Below, in pieces: positions 25,364 to 34,570 of a stretch of 64,000 nt of DNA. Source of the stretch: JAWPMT01 sp965267435 (GTDB lineage: Bacteria; Bacteroidota; Bacteroidia; Cytophagales; Cyclobacteriaceae); NCBI GenBank assembly GCA_965267435.1, contig OZ253960.1, positions 1,178,001 through 1,242,000 on the forward strand. The letters run 5' to 3'. The notes under the pieces are model-generated. The model was not told where the DNA came from. It did no database searches and worked only from the letters and a program-made list of their open reading frames with translations. A program made the translations under genes and the position numbers. Positions within the stretch are counted from its first letter, which is position 1; every line of letters begins with the position of its first letter.

Positions 25364-27934
25364 TTACTCCGGGTCGGCCGATGCAAGAATCGCTGAGGCC
25401 CGCTCCAGTGGATCAGCAGCCTGCAATATTTTGAGCCGAAGTGGTTGCGGGTAGTCCGGCCGATCTGCCAAAAACCTCCTGACGACGTCCGCGGCCTCCG
25501 CAGACTGGTGCCCGCCCAACGTGGTCCGGATCCAACCTGTCGGGAAGAAGATGTCTCCAGTAACCTGAATCTCCTCCATCAACTGAAGGCTTGGCTCGAT
25601 GAACTGTACCGCCTGGTCCGCTCTTAGTGGATGGTGCAAGTAACCCAGGGCATTGAGTACCCATGGCTCATGGCTGCGGTTCTCTTCGAGCCGCAGTGAT
25701 TCGAAAAAGCCCTGTCTAACAGATGCATCACTGGCCAGGGCTGGAGTGATGAAGTCGAAGCGATCACGCCGATCCTCGCTTTTGATCTGTTCACGTTGAT
25801 AGGCAAGCACTTGCTCCTCATTGTGCTCTCGTAGTGCTAGCTCGAAGGCCAGACGCGTCTTGTCGTTCTCTCCGATGGTCAGGCCTTCAATAGACGCTTC
25901 GCCCCTCAGGATGGCCTCCAGACGATTGAGTGTGCCTTCAGTCATCGCAAGGCCCGACAGGGTGCGGAAATAAGCTAACTGGAGCTTGGGTCGGTTCGGA
26001 TTGTTCACCAGATCCCAAAGAAGCGCCTCCAGATCGATGGCCAGCTGTTCCCATTGATATTGCGGATGGTACTGCCAAAAGCAGGTTTCCATGTATCCCA
26101 ACATTCGTTGGGAGATTTGATCGTCGCTTTCCACTGGCATTGCCGTGCGAAGCATTTCCATGATGCGACCTGGAGCCACACGACCATAAAGCATTTCCTC
26201 CCATAGGTCGACCACTGCCACGGCGCGAATAAGCGGGTCGTCGATTTCGTGTAGATGCTCTAGAAGGTAGGCAATCGTCGGTTCACTCAGCTGAAAGTAG
26301 CCGTAGCCAAGACCAGCACTATTGGGTAGCACAATGGCGGGCTCAAAGTCAACCGAGCTCTCGCTTTTGGCCTTGGCCAACTGCGCGTCGTACTGCTGAA
26401 AGTCACCATTGGCTCGCCATACGGCAGGCCTTATGAATTGATTCCAGGTCTTCGCCTCACCCTTCTCGTCGGATTGTGAGAACCGAAGCTTGGCCTCACC
26501 GTTCGCCTCAATGCTCTCGGTCATCACAGTTGGGCGACCTCCTTCCTGTACCCATACCTGACTCCATTGGGCGAGGTCTTCCTCAGACAGCTCATCGAGC
26601 ACGGCGATCAAGTCCGGCCAGGTGGCATTCCCGTAAGCATGGTTGCTCAAATAGGTTCGGAGCCCGTCCCGGAACTGGTCCTCACCCAGGATCAACTCAA
26701 GCTGTCGCATCACAATAGGGGCTTTCTGATAGATGATATTGCCGTAAAGCGTGCCGGCATCCTTAAGATTATCCAGCTGCTGGCGGATCGGATGTGCACC
26801 AGCCGTGCGATCCACTGCATACGCCGACGGATAATGAGCCAGGAAGAACCGAAGATCGTGGTTCACTTCGGGGAAGGCGGGATTGACAATCTTGGCCGCC
26901 ATGAAGTTGGCAAACACTTCCTTCATCCACACGTCATTGAACCACTCCATTGTCACAAGGTCGCCGAACCACATGTGTGCCGTTTCATGGGCGATCAGGC
27001 TCGCCCGACGCAGTTGCTCGACAGGCGTCGCAGAGGGCTCGAGAAACAAACTACGGGCCCGGTAGAGAATTGCTCCCGGGTGTTCCATCCCTCCGTATTG
27101 AAAGGAGGGAATAAGGACAAAATCGAATTTCTCAAACGGGTAATCAATGGCCGTGTAATCCTCGAGCCACTCCAAAGCCTGGTAGTGGAGTTCGAAGATG
27201 GCATCGATGTTGTTCGCCACCTTAGTGGAGTCACTTTCCCGATGGTACATGGTCATCTCCCGTCCCTCGATGGTTGTCGTTTCTGACTGGAAGACACCAG
27301 CGGCAAAGGAGAACAGATAGGTGCTGATAGGGTGTCGGCTTGCAAACCGATAGATGCCTTCATCGGGATCAGCGCCGTCTGATTGAAGAGGTCCATTGCC
27401 TACGGCGGTCCATCCGTCAGGTACTTTGAGGGTAACATCATAGGTCGCTTTCAGATCTGGCTGATCAAAGATTGGAAGCGCGTAAGATGCGCGATCGGGA
27501 ACAAAAAGGGTGTACAGGTACTCCTCATGGCGATTCAGCGAGGAATTCCCCGCCAGGTAAGAGACTGAGATTGTATTTTTCCCATTCCGGAGGTGTTGTG
27601 AAGGAATGATGATATGGCCGTTGCTCCATACATATGTGATGAGACCTTTATCGTTGGCAGTTACTTGCAGGACGTCGCTTTCCTGCGTTCGGAAATCAAT
27701 AATCAGCGGCATGTCGAGTGCTGCCCAGTTGAATTCGATGGTCGACTCGCCGGTGATCCGCTCGGTCCGCTCTTTCGGTATTTCCAGACTTACCTTGTAG
27801 GATAGGTCACTGATATTCGCCACGCGCATTTGGGCGATGGTCAAAGGGATACCGGGATCTACTTCAAACTCGGTGTTGGGTATGCTGCAATTCACAAGCT
27901 GCAGAATGGCGATGATTGTGGCTAGTCTTTTCAT
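25364..27934 (-). CDS. M1 family aminopeptidase (lipoprotein)
   Basis: 856 residues, the usual M1 length. MKRLATIIAILQLVNCS is a lipoprotein signal. The N-terminal beta domain is followed by the exopeptidase loop YGGMEHPGAI (GxMEN-like) and the zinc site HETAHMWFGDLVTMEWFNDVW with the glutamate of KEVFANF, giving HExxH-18-E. A helical ERAP1-like C-terminal domain completes it. It removes N-terminal residues from peptides, in the periplasm or on the surface. It starts 12 bases after the stop of the cyclase gene on the same strand, so both may be in one transcript. Confidence 0.93.
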   Translation of the reverse strand: MKRLATIIAILQLVNCSIPNTEFEVDPGIPLTIAQMRVANISDLSYKVSLEIPKERTERITGESTIEFNWAALDMPLIIDFRTQESDVLQVTANDKGLITYVWSNGHIIIPSQHLRNGKNTISVSYLAGNSSLNRHEEYLYTLFVPDRASYALPIFDQPDLKATYDVTLKVPDGWTAVGNGPLQSDGADPDEGIYRFASRHPISTYLFSFAAGVFQSETTTIEGREMTMYHRESDSTKVANNIDAIFELHYQALEWLEDYTAIDYPFEKFDFVLIPSFQYGGMEHPGAILYRARSLFLEPSATPVEQLRRASLIAHETAHMWFGDLVTMEWFNDVWMKEVFANFMAAKIVNPAFPEVNHDLRFFLAHYPSAYAVDRTAGAHPIRQQLDNLKDAGTLYGNIIYQKAPIVMRQLELILGEDQFRDGLRTYLSNHAYGNATWPDLIAVLDELSEEDLAQWSQVWVQEGGRPTVMTESIEANGEAKLRFSQSDEKGEAKTWNQFIRPAVWRANGDFQQYDAQLAKAKSESSVDFEPAIVLPNSAGLGYGYFQLSEPTIAYLLEHLHEIDDPLIRAVAVVDLWEEMLYGRVAPGRIMEMLRTAMPVESDDQISQRMLGYMETCFWQYHPQYQWEQLAIDLEALLWDLVNNPNRPKLQLAYFRTLSGLAMTEGTLNRLEAILRGEASIEGLTIGENDKTRLAFELALREHNEEQVLAYQREQIKSEDRRDRFDFITPALASDASVRQGFFESLRLEENRSHEPWVLNALGYLHHPLRADQAVQFIEPSLQLMEEIQVTGDIFFPTGWIRTTLGGHQSAEAADVVRRFLADRPDYPQPLRLKILQAADPLERASAILASADPE

Positions 27935-27946
27935 GAGGATGGATGA

Positions 27947-29053
27947 TCAATGCAAAAGTATGGTCATGAGTTCAACAGCTTCGGACTTTCCTCGGAGCGT
28001 GACTGCACCTAGAGAATGGAATGCAAATTCCTTACTTGCCTCGCTTACCTGCTCTTCGAGAGCCCTGGACATCAGCAAGTCAACTCCCATTTGATTGCAT
28101 TCGGATTGAATACGTGAGGCAGTGTTTAGCACATCCCCAGTGTACACGATCTCCCTTTTGATGGTACCCATTTCCCCTGCGACAATAGGGCCGGCATGCA
28201 TTCCGGCCTTGAACTGGGGTTTGAAACCATAGTTGCTTTCGAAATACGCCGTTTGGTCAGTCAGAAGCATGGTCATTTCAGTAAAGCATCGGACGCAATT
28301 GCCCTCACGGAGTCCTACCTTCATGGGCCAGCTGATGACGATCTCATCCCCTACGTATTGATAGATTTCCCCACGGCTAGCTACTATGGCGGGAGTGGCA
28401 GTCTTAAAGGCATCGTTGAGAAATCTGAAGTACTGCAGTTCGCCCAATTGCTCTGCGATGGTCGTGGAAGATTTCAGGTCCATAAACATAAAGATCCTCT
28501 CCTCGTTCCTTGGCCGGAAGTACTTTCCAGCAAGGAACGATACGAAAACAGTTGGCCCAAACTTGTCTCGGACAAGTAGGAGGAACATGGTCATAAACAT
28601 TACTCCGAGCCAGAAAAAGAAGTTTGGCAACAGATTGGGGTCAAAGACAGCGGGTATAATAGCCTCATGGAATTCTTTACCAGCAAGTGGCGAATTGTCC
28701 CCGTCAAAGGTGAGGGTCAAAATGGAAGTCAGTAGGATATACAGGGTCGTATACCACATGACTATGTAAAAAAGGGCTTTGAAGAACGACATGTTTCGTA
28801 GCCACCTTTCCCACAGGAAGACAATAGCCGCTCCAGAAATGGGACCGCCCAGTAACATGGACAATAGCAGCCCCTTGATATAAGGCCAGTGGGAGTAGGC
28901 AGTACCCAGGCACTGCCTGTCAAGCAAAACCGTGTATCTGTCAAAGTACTGATAAAAGGCAAGGACAAACCAAAATATGATGATCCAGAAGATGACGATG
29001 ATTTTGCTTGTTGTCACTCGTCGTCGTGTGGAGAGGTATTGACTAGGCTTCAT
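27947..29053 (-). CDS. Membrane-anchored class III adenylate/guanylate cyclase
   Basis: 368 residues. About 160 N-terminal residues contain four membrane helices (VIFWIIIFWFVLAFYQYF, LLSMLLGGPISGAAIVFLW and others). The catalytic domain follows: FMDLKSSTTIAEQLG and YQYVGDEIVISW give the two metal-binding aspartates, then GMHAGPIVAGEMG, VYTGDVLNTASRIQ and the helix after it. It makes cyclic AMP (or GMP) from the nucleotide triphosphate at the inner face of the membrane. Upstream of, and probably co-transcribed with, the aminopeptidase. No cAMP receptor protein is near. Confidence 0.9.
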   Translation of the reverse strand: MKPSQYLSTRRRVTTSKIIVIFWIIIFWFVLAFYQYFDRYTVLLDRQCLGTAYSHWPYIKGLLLSMLLGGPISGAAIVFLWERWLRNMSFFKALFYIVMWYTTLYILLTSILTLTFDGDNSPLAGKEFHEAIIPAVFDPNLLPNFFFWLGVMFMTMFLLLVRDKFGPTVFVSFLAGKYFRPRNEERIFMFMDLKSSTTIAEQLGELQYFRFLNDAFKTATPAIVASRGEIYQYVGDEIVISWPMKVGLREGNCVRCFTEMTMLLTDQTAYFESNYGFKPQFKAGMHAGPIVAGEMGTIKREIVYTGDVLNTASRIQSECNQMGVDLLMSRALEEQVSEASKEFAFHSLGAVTLRGKSEAVELMTILLH

Positions 29054-29165
29054 TAGCCGAATTTAGAGCGACCTGGAGGTATTCACAACCTCCTTCATCG
29101 ATGCTTGATGGCGGAAGGCCAATCAGTCCGATTTCCGTGGGCGAAGTGTGATTGATCAGTCAGGA

Positions 29166-29990
29166 TCATCCCAGCGAAGTCTGATAGTCTCTCATAGCCG
29201 ACTTCACCATATTTAATTTGGATAATCGACCGTTAGACAACAAGTAAACGATACCATGTTCTTTCAAATTCATGGCCTTAAAAATTTCCTTTGCCCTGTA
29301 GCCCTTTTGACACCAGTTGGCCACCTGTTCATAGAAATCCTCCAGGAAGTGCAGCTTCTTCTCCAGCTTTTGCCTGCCGTGGGTTAGCTGTGGGTTGTGC
29401 CCACACAGCAGGGCCTTGAAGTCCAGCTGTAGGATATTCTTGATGGACTGGATTTGCTGCGTGATGCTCTCCTCAGGAAGGAAGTAGCCGATGTAGGAGT
29501 TGACATACAAATCTGCGGAGAAGAGCCATTGTTGTTGGGGTTCGTAAAGGGCGACCATGTCCTCGGCATGTCCCGGGATAGGGACTATTTGAAAGGTGTG
29601 ATTCGGGGTCCTGATCTCGTCAGCAATAGGGGTGAGCCCCGAGAATGCCGGCCGTGAGCCCCAAACGGTCTTTTGAGGTAAGCTGATAGGAGGGGGTGCT
29701 TTCATCATTTCACAGCAGCGTACCGACGCGTAGGTAGGACAGCCGAAAACGTCGTTGAGGTAATGCACGTTGCCCGAATGGTCCTCGTGATGATGGGTGA
29801 CAAACACTTGCTTTACGTCCAGCCCGGAGATGGTTTGTCGTATCATCTTCCATGCATTGCGCTGGCCAGTATCTATCAATAGGCCGTCGATGAAATACAC
29901 GTAGACCAGCAACGAGGGCCGACCAAAGGGACTGTATCCGAATTGGAAGTACTTGATACCCTCAAACTCAAAACTGTCGACGGTGGTCAT
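29166..29990 (-). CDS. MBL-fold metallo-hydrolase
   Basis: 274 residues from MTTVDSFEFEGIKYF; a longer start at 30044 adds 18 residues without family similarity. Metal ligands: THHHEDHSGN (HxHxDH variant, H-H-H-E-D-H), IPGHAEDM, FSADLYV (bridging aspartate) and LCGHNPQL. The C-terminus has a helical extension (EKKLHFLEDFYEQVANW) typical of the MBL hydrolases that act on small thioesters, lactones or glyoxalase II-like substrates. Cytoplasmic. Flanked by the cyclase and a secreted protein gene on the same strand, with gaps of about 105-110 bases. Confidence 0.9.
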   Translation of the reverse strand: MTTVDSFEFEGIKYFQFGYSPFGRPSLLVYVYFIDGLLIDTGQRNAWKMIRQTISGLDVKQVFVTHHHEDHSGNVHYLNDVFGCPTYASVRCCEMMKAPPPISLPQKTVWGSRPAFSGLTPIADEIRTPNHTFQIVPIPGHAEDMVALYEPQQQWLFSADLYVNSYIGYFLPEESITQQIQSIKNILQLDFKALLCGHNPQLTHGRQKLEKKLHFLEDFYEQVANWCQKGYRAKEIFKAMNLKEHGIVYLLSNGRLSKLNMVKSAMRDYQTSLG

Positions 29991-30094
29991 GCTGCAGGTT
30001 CTGTGTATTGTTTGGCCAACGAAAATAGAGCAAAACATTGGCAAGTGCTGTCACACGCGAAAGAGGAACCTGTTCATGGGATGGGTATGATCAG

Positions 30095-30859
30095 TCATTG
30101 GCTGAAGGCAGCCAGTTCACCGGTTGGGATCATCTGAATTCGGCTGCCATCGGTATAGTACAGTGTGTCTTGGAGCACAAAGGCCCCCCATCCATAGGTG
30201 ATCTTATCGATTTTGACAGGCTCATCCCATACGGGCGATGTCAGACTTCCAATGTTCTGACTGTACATCACCCCCTGTTGCGATGGGTCCCCTTCTTTGT
30301 ACCGGGTGAAAAGGAGAAAGCCTAAACCCGGATCAACAAAAGGACTGAATTCAGTGTGTTGTGTATTCAAATTGTCTATGCTGGCTTGAATGCTCAGCTC
30401 GTCCTCGAGCAACCTTCCAACCACAAGGTCTCCTTGATTTTTGGGCACATAGAAGTACACGGTCTCTTCATTGAGCCAGTTGAAATACCCGCCAGTGATA
30501 CCGCTTTCAGTTGTAAGATTGACAGGCGCTGACCAAACGTCATTTTTCTTCTTCGTCAGGTAGATCTGGGTGTATTCCTGATCTCTGATTGCGAACAGGA
30601 TGCGTTTGCCAGAAGGGGAGATGGCACCATTGTAAATGGTGTCCAAAACAGTGAATGGTTGCAGTGTGTTACCTGTTATTACGAAGGGTACTTGCTTTTC
30701 CCAATCCTCGTAGGCGGTAATGAAGACCGTTTTTCCGTCTGAAGTGAAAGAGATGGTGTTGATCTCGAATTGCTCGGGAAGCCCACTTATGGAGAATGTC
30801 TGCAGCTGAGCGGTAGCGATGATTGACGAAAGCAAGGATGCCGCAATCAGGAGAAGCAC
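30095..30859 (-). CDS. Secreted protein of unknown function, propeller-like
   Basis: About 254 residues from GTG 30859 (LLLIAASLLSSIIATAQ is then a normal signal peptide). The next ATG upstream, at 30925, would overlap the start codon of the divergent transpeptidase gene; the first start leaves 64 bases for two promoters. The mature part has repeated beta segments, INTISFTSDGKTVFITAY, YNGAISPSGKRILFAIRD and EFSPFVDPGLGFLLFTRY, which recall WD40/TolB-type PD40 propeller blades. It may bind a polysaccharide or peptide; activity not known. Confidence 0.72.
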   Translation of the reverse strand: MLLLIAASLLSSIIATAQLQTFSISGLPEQFEINTISFTSDGKTVFITAYEDWEKQVPFVITGNTLQPFTVLDTIYNGAISPSGKRILFAIRDQEYTQIYLTKKKNDVWSAPVNLTTESGITGGYFNWLNEETVYFYVPKNQGDLVVGRLLEDELSIQASIDNLNTQHTEFSPFVDPGLGFLLFTRYKEGDPSQQGVMYSQNIGSLTSPVWDEPVKIDKITYGWGAFVLQDTLYYTDGSRIQMIPTGELAAFSQ

Positions 30860-30923
30860 GACGCGAGATTTAGAAAAGGTTGCGAGCGTACCTGCGCTTA
30901 TCCCTAACTTTGAAACGAGAATC

Positions 30924-32558
30924 ATGACAAAGCCCAAATTAGATAAACCTGTGAAAATTCTTCTTTCTACAGCATTCATTGCCTCAGTGGCGCTTCTCTT
31001 AGCCATGCGCCCTGCACCCAGTTCGGACCTGAGAGGCTACCTCGCCCAATTGGAGGAATCACACGTGCTTGAAATCGACGGTCGCAAGATCATAGACAAT
31101 GAAGAGATCGCAGCGGTCTATGAGGCCAACGACTATCAGCCCCTTTGGAATGACAAAACCAATCGGGACGATCTTATCGAAATACTGACTGCTTCCTACT
31201 ACGAAGGACTGTTCCCGGGGGACTATCACGCAGAATTGATCGTTGAGTACAATTCTCAGTTATCGAACTTCAAAACAGATGAGGATTTCGTCGCAAAGGC
31301 TGACATCGTGATGACCGATGCGCTGTTGACTTACGCGCACCACATGATCCAGGGTAAAGTGAGTCCTACGGGTGTGGACCCCAACTGGAACTATGCTTTG
31401 CGCGACATCCCGGACAACGTCGAATTGAGAGTGCTGGACCGACTCCGGAACAATTCCCTGAAGGAGGGAAATGACAATATCACCCCTGAAATGCCGCAGT
31501 ACACCCGGCTGAAGAGGTGGTTTGCTTACTATGACTCATTGGAGAGATCTGGTGAGGAACATGAGCAAATTCGCTATCCGGGTGCCGCTTTGCGCAAAGG
31601 GGACAGCAGCGCCGTCATCAGTGAGCTGAAAATGATCCTCTCCACGCACGACCGCGCAATCGACGCTGATGTCAGCGATCTGTTCGATGAAGACTTTGAA
31701 GAGGTCGTGATGGAGTTCCAGCGATTGAACGGTCTTGATGATGATGGCATCATCGGGAAAGCCACGTTTGAAGTGCTTAACATCAGCAACAGGGAAAAAA
31801 TGGACATGATCCGTGTCAATATGGAAAGGTGCCGATGGGTCTCCAATGAACTGCCTGAGCGGTTTCTTCTAGTAAATATCGCGGACTTCAACCTCTACCT
31901 GTTCCAGGACATGGAGTTGGAGTATTCGTGCCGGGTCGTCATCGGTAAGGAGCACCATGAGACCCCCGTGTTCCATTCAGACATTCAGTACGTGGTCTTC
32001 AACCCTACGTGGACCGTACCTTATTCGATTGCATCAAAGGAGATGCTGCCGCGACTAAAGACAGACCCTAATTACTTGCAGGATCGTAACATGACCCTGC
32101 TCAGTGGCAATACGGAGGTGGACCCAACCACGGTCGATTTCTCCAGGTACTCCATCAACAATTTTCCTTACGTCATCAGGCAGGAGCCAGGGCCCCGCAA
32201 TGCACTGGGCAGAATGAAGTTCATCTTCCCCAACAAGTATTCGGTGTATTTGCACGATACGCCGTCGAAGTCGTTTTTTCAGCAGACGAAGCGAGCCTTT
32301 AGCCACGGGTGTGTGCGTGTGCAGAATCCGTCGCTGCTTGCAGAAAACCTGTTGGGCGACAAGGGCTACGATCAGGACAGAATACAGGAGGTATTGGATA
32401 CGAAGGAGACAAAGACCGTATTCCTTAAGGATCCTTTGCCGGTTTATCTCATGTATTGGACATGCTATGAAAACAGGCAGGATGATAAGTTGTACTTCTT
32501 CCGCGACCTCTACGGTAGGGACCAGCGGATTTTGAACAAGCTGTATGAGACGTGGTGA
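30924..32558 (+). CDS. L,D-transpeptidase (YkuD family)
   Basis: 544 residues from MTKPKLDKPVKILL; the in-frame extension upstream overlaps the opposite gene. One N-terminal membrane anchor (STAFIASVALLLAM). The N-terminal scaffold domain of long Bacteroidota/proteobacterial YcbB-like enzymes follows (YQPLWNDKTNRDDL), then a peptidoglycan-binding helix bundle (VVMEFQRLNGLDDDGIIGKATF), then the catalytic YkuD domain with SRVVIGKEHHETPVF-like strand (CRVVIGKEHHETPVF) and the signature FSHGCVRVQN holding the catalytic cysteine. It forms 3-3 crosslinks or attaches lipoproteins in the periplasm. Length and order match YcbB. Confidence 0.92.
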   Translation: MTKPKLDKPVKILLSTAFIASVALLLAMRPAPSSDLRGYLAQLEESHVLEIDGRKIIDNEEIAAVYEANDYQPLWNDKTNRDDLIEILTASYYEGLFPGDYHAELIVEYNSQLSNFKTDEDFVAKADIVMTDALLTYAHHMIQGKVSPTGVDPNWNYALRDIPDNVELRVLDRLRNNSLKEGNDNITPEMPQYTRLKRWFAYYDSLERSGEEHEQIRYPGAALRKGDSSAVISELKMILSTHDRAIDADVSDLFDEDFEEVVMEFQRLNGLDDDGIIGKATFEVLNISNREKMDMIRVNMERCRWVSNELPERFLLVNIADFNLYLFQDMELEYSCRVVIGKEHHETPVFHSDIQYVVFNPTWTVPYSIASKEMLPRLKTDPNYLQDRNMTLLSGNTEVDPTTVDFSRYSINNFPYVIRQEPGPRNALGRMKFIFPNKYSVYLHDTPSKSFFQQTKRAFSHGCVRVQNPSLLAENLLGDKGYDQDRIQEVLDTKETKTVFLKDPLPVYLMYWTCYENRQDDKLYFFRDLYGRDQRILNKLYETW

Positions 32559-32637
32559 GTTTCTTTGGACAGTTTAGTTATGTGAACCGTTCGTCCTTTC
32601 GAACGAATGTCATCCACAGCCAGTAGAAGACACTCTG

Positions 32638-32679
32638 GCGCGGAAGTTACTTCCGTACCTTTTGAATAGCACGGATCAC
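32638..32679. repeat. Palindromic repeat A, copy 1
   Basis: Begins GCGCGGAAGTTACTTCCG and ends CACGGATCAC. It contains a tight palindrome CGGAAGT-T-ACTTCCG (32641-32655) followed by a second, weaker stem. Two further copies lie at 32685 and 32828. Confidence 0.75.
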
Positions 32680-32684
32680 AGTCT

Positions 32685-32724
32685 GCCGGAGAAGTTACTT
32701 CCGTGCTTTTTGAAGGGCACGGAC
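32685..32724. repeat. Palindromic repeat A, copy 2
   Basis: Same element with a small change at the left arm (CGGAGAAGTTACTTCCG). It continues GTGCTTTTTGAAGGGCAC, in which GTGC pairs with GCAC, so each unit folds as two adjacent hairpins. It directly follows copy 1. Confidence 0.75.
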
Positions 32725-32764
32725 CGTTGAGGGAGGCGTTTTATCGGTGATAAATCCTTTGGCT

Positions 32765-32821
32765 GTTCGAGATGTTCCGCAGGGCATCACGAACTTAGAA
32801 TAGTGATGGATCTGTGATCCA
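32765..32821. repeat. Palindromic repeat B, copy 1
   Basis: Starts GTTCGAGATGTTCCGCAGGG and ends GATGGATCTGTGATCC. The unit holds two stems: CGAGATG with an imperfect CATCACG, and the short palindrome GGATC-TGT-GATCC. A near-identical unit lies at 33321. Confidence 0.75.
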
Positions 32822-32827
32822 GCTCTA

Positions 32828-32870
32828 GCGCGGAAGTTACTTCCGTGCTTTTTGAAGGGGCACGGATCAC
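32828..32870. repeat. Palindromic repeat A, copy 3
   Basis: GCGCGGAAGTTACTTCCG followed by CCGTGCTTTTTGAAGG and a closing GCACGGATCAC. The CCGTGC...GCACGG stem is perfect here. It lies beyond repeat B copy 1, so the two repeat types are interleaved. Confidence 0.75.
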
Positions 32871-32908
32871 TCCGTCACAATGGGCCAGCGCCAGAAGATC
32901 CGCGCCAG

Positions 32909-33190
32909 CTAGGGGAAAAACAGGAGAATAACTGAGATATAAAAAACAACAAGCCACAGCCATATCTTAATTCTTAGGCCCCTTCCGGCAGCATCCTCTG
33001 AAGGGCTTTGAACCATAATTGGAAGGAACGAGTACACAAACAAGAGGATCTCACGGACTTTCTCCTCTGACGACGCAGAGCTCAAGGGGTTGAGTCTTCG
33101 GAACCTATTATAAATCATCAAATACTGCTGGTGTAGAAGGCTCTTTTGGAATAGGAAAACTATGATCAGAAGTCCGATCAGTTGCTTCAT
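32909..33190 (-). CDS. Small two-helix membrane protein, hypothetical
   Basis: 93 residues from MKQLIGLLIIVFLFQ; a farther in-frame start adds a Cys-containing leader of doubtful value. It has an N-terminal helix, a charged middle (RFRRLNPLSSASSEEKVREI), a weak helix (LLFVYSFLPIMV), and a C-terminal helix IWLWLVVFYISVILLFF. Neither family nor function is recognised. It sits as an island between repeat copies A3 and B2. Confidence 0.5.
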   Translation of the reverse strand: MKQLIGLLIIVFLFQKSLLHQQYLMIYNRFRRLNPLSSASSEEKVREILLFVYSFLPIMVQSPSEDAAGRGLRIKIWLWLVVFYISVILLFFP

Positions 33191-33320
33191 CGTGGAACTT
33201 TTTGGTGGACTTTTGCAGCCCGTACCTAGTAGCAATGCAATAGTCTAAACCTGAAAATACGAAATCTTATGCTGTCTTGTCCATTTGGGCTTGGGGCGGG
33301 TATGGACCCCACTTCTGGCC

Positions 33321-33379
33321 GTTCGAGATGTTCCGCAGGGCATCTCGAAATTAGAATAGTGATGGATCTGTGATCCATC
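33321..33379. repeat. Palindromic repeat B, copy 2
   Basis: GTTCGAGATGTTCCGCAGGG, then CATCTCGAAATTAGAATAG and GATGGATCTGTGATCCATC. The CGAGATG...CATCTCG stem is perfect in this copy, and GATGGATC-tgt-GATCCATC is a perfect 8-bp palindrome. This supports selection or recent spread of the folded unit. Confidence 0.78.
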
Positions 33380-33389
33380 TTATAATCAT

Positions 33390-33407
33390 GATGGATCTGT
33401 GATCCAT
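33390..33407. repeat. Extra copy of the terminal palindrome of repeat B
   Basis: GATGGATCTGTGATCCAT repeats the end of repeat B 29 bases later, just before the stop of the AlkB gene. It suggests slippage or partial duplication of the repeat, or use as a terminator-like stem. Confidence 0.6.
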
Positions 33408-33419
33408 TTTTAAAGACCC

Positions 33420-34484
33420 CTACGCCAAATGCTTCCCCTCAATCGATGTCTTGTAGTCCGCAATTCTTTTGTTCATGACCCTAAACCAGAGAGGTGGTAC
33501 CATGGCCAGGAGCATCATGCCGGGGTAGCCCGTAGGCATCTGCGGACTTTCTTCAAAGTTGCGAAGCACCTGGTAGGGACGCCCGGCCAGGAAGTGGTGG
33601 TCTGAATGTCTCGAGAGCTCCAACAAGATCAGTCGGCCCAGCGGGTGATTGGAATTCCAGGAGTGGATGGGGAGTGTCCTCTCGTAGGTATTGCCTTTGA
33701 CCTTTCGCTGCAGACCATAGTGTTCGATGTAGTTGACAGTTTCCAACTGCATGAATCCCATAATGGCGCCAAGCACAAATAGTCCTGTGACAAGTGGCCC
33801 GAAGGCGAATGCGATGCCAGCGATGAGCGCTAGTTGCAGGACTTGAAACCGGATCATTTCATTATGCACACTCCAAAACCGTTTCCCGGTCTTTAGCAAG
33901 CGCTCTCTTTCCAACCTCCAGGCGGAAGCCCAGCTACCTGTCACCGTACGAAAATAGAAAGCATAGATGGTCTCTCCATATCTACTGGAGGCAGGGTCCT
34001 CATTGGTGGCGACGTTCCTGTGATGGCCGCGATTGTGCTCGATGAAGAAATGCATGTAAAGCGACGTCAGAAGTAGGATCTTGCTCATGAACTGCTCGTG
34101 CTTTGTATTGCGATGTCCCAGTTCATGGGCATTGTTGATGGCCTGGGCGCAAGCGACCCCGTAGGCGAGTGTCATCCCAATGAGCTCGTAAATTGCCAAT
34201 CCTTCAGCGCTCACGCGCCAGAGGAAGAATCCGAGTATAAGGAACTGTCCAGGAACCAGTCCATACAAGAGAGCGTCATAGATGGGATCCTCTCTGGCAA
34301 TTTCTTCCTGGGCCTCGTCCATGTTTTGAGCAGAGCCACTCATAAACAGTTCGAGAAATGGGATCAGTACAAAGGCGTAAGCAATAGCTGCATAACTATA
34401 CCAACCGCCCAACCAAATTGACAGAAGTACAATTACAGGTACACTATATGCTGCCAGGTACTTTAACCATCTGAACTGTGTCAT
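33420..34484 (-). CDS. alkB: Alkane 1-monooxygenase (AlkB-like)
   Basis: 354 residues from MTQFRWLKYL, preceded by GCGAGAG, one of the few SD-like sequences here; the longer frame from 34532 is unlikely. Several membrane helices, and the diiron histidine boxes of AlkB: NNAHELGH (H120, H124), EHNRGHH (H150, H154, H155), NYIEHYG and LELSRHSDHHF. It hydroxylates the terminal carbon of medium-chain alkanes or similar chains in the inner membrane. It needs rubredoxin and rubredoxin reductase, which are not in the window. The TetR gene lies upstream on the same strand with an 86-base gap. Confidence 0.92.
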   Translation of the reverse strand: MTQFRWLKYLAAYSVPVIVLLSIWLGGWYSYAAIAYAFVLIPFLELFMSGSAQNMDEAQEEIAREDPIYDALLYGLVPGQFLILGFFLWRVSAEGLAIYELIGMTLAYGVACAQAINNAHELGHRNTKHEQFMSKILLLTSLYMHFFIEHNRGHHRNVATNEDPASSRYGETIYAFYFRTVTGSWASAWRLERERLLKTGKRFWSVHNEMIRFQVLQLALIAGIAFAFGPLVTGLFVLGAIMGFMQLETVNYIEHYGLQRKVKGNTYERTLPIHSWNSNHPLGRLILLELSRHSDHHFLAGRPYQVLRNFEESPQMPTGYPGMMLLAMVPPLWFRVMNKRIADYKTSIEGKHLA

Positions 34485-34570
34485 TGCTCTCGCTTTTATA
34501 AACCAAAGATTCCCGAAGATATATGGACGCATGGAAGGTTTTTAGTCGGTAGCCGTCCAAAACGCTGTGC

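Noticed and set aside
26567..27286. Forward open frame inside the M1 aminopeptidase gene
   Set aside because: Antisense shadow of the conserved zinc-site region; no family features.
32638..33407. CRISPR array or IS element in the repeat-rich stretch
   Set aside because: Repeats are irregularly spaced, of two different types, with no unique equal-length spacers, no cas genes and no transposase.
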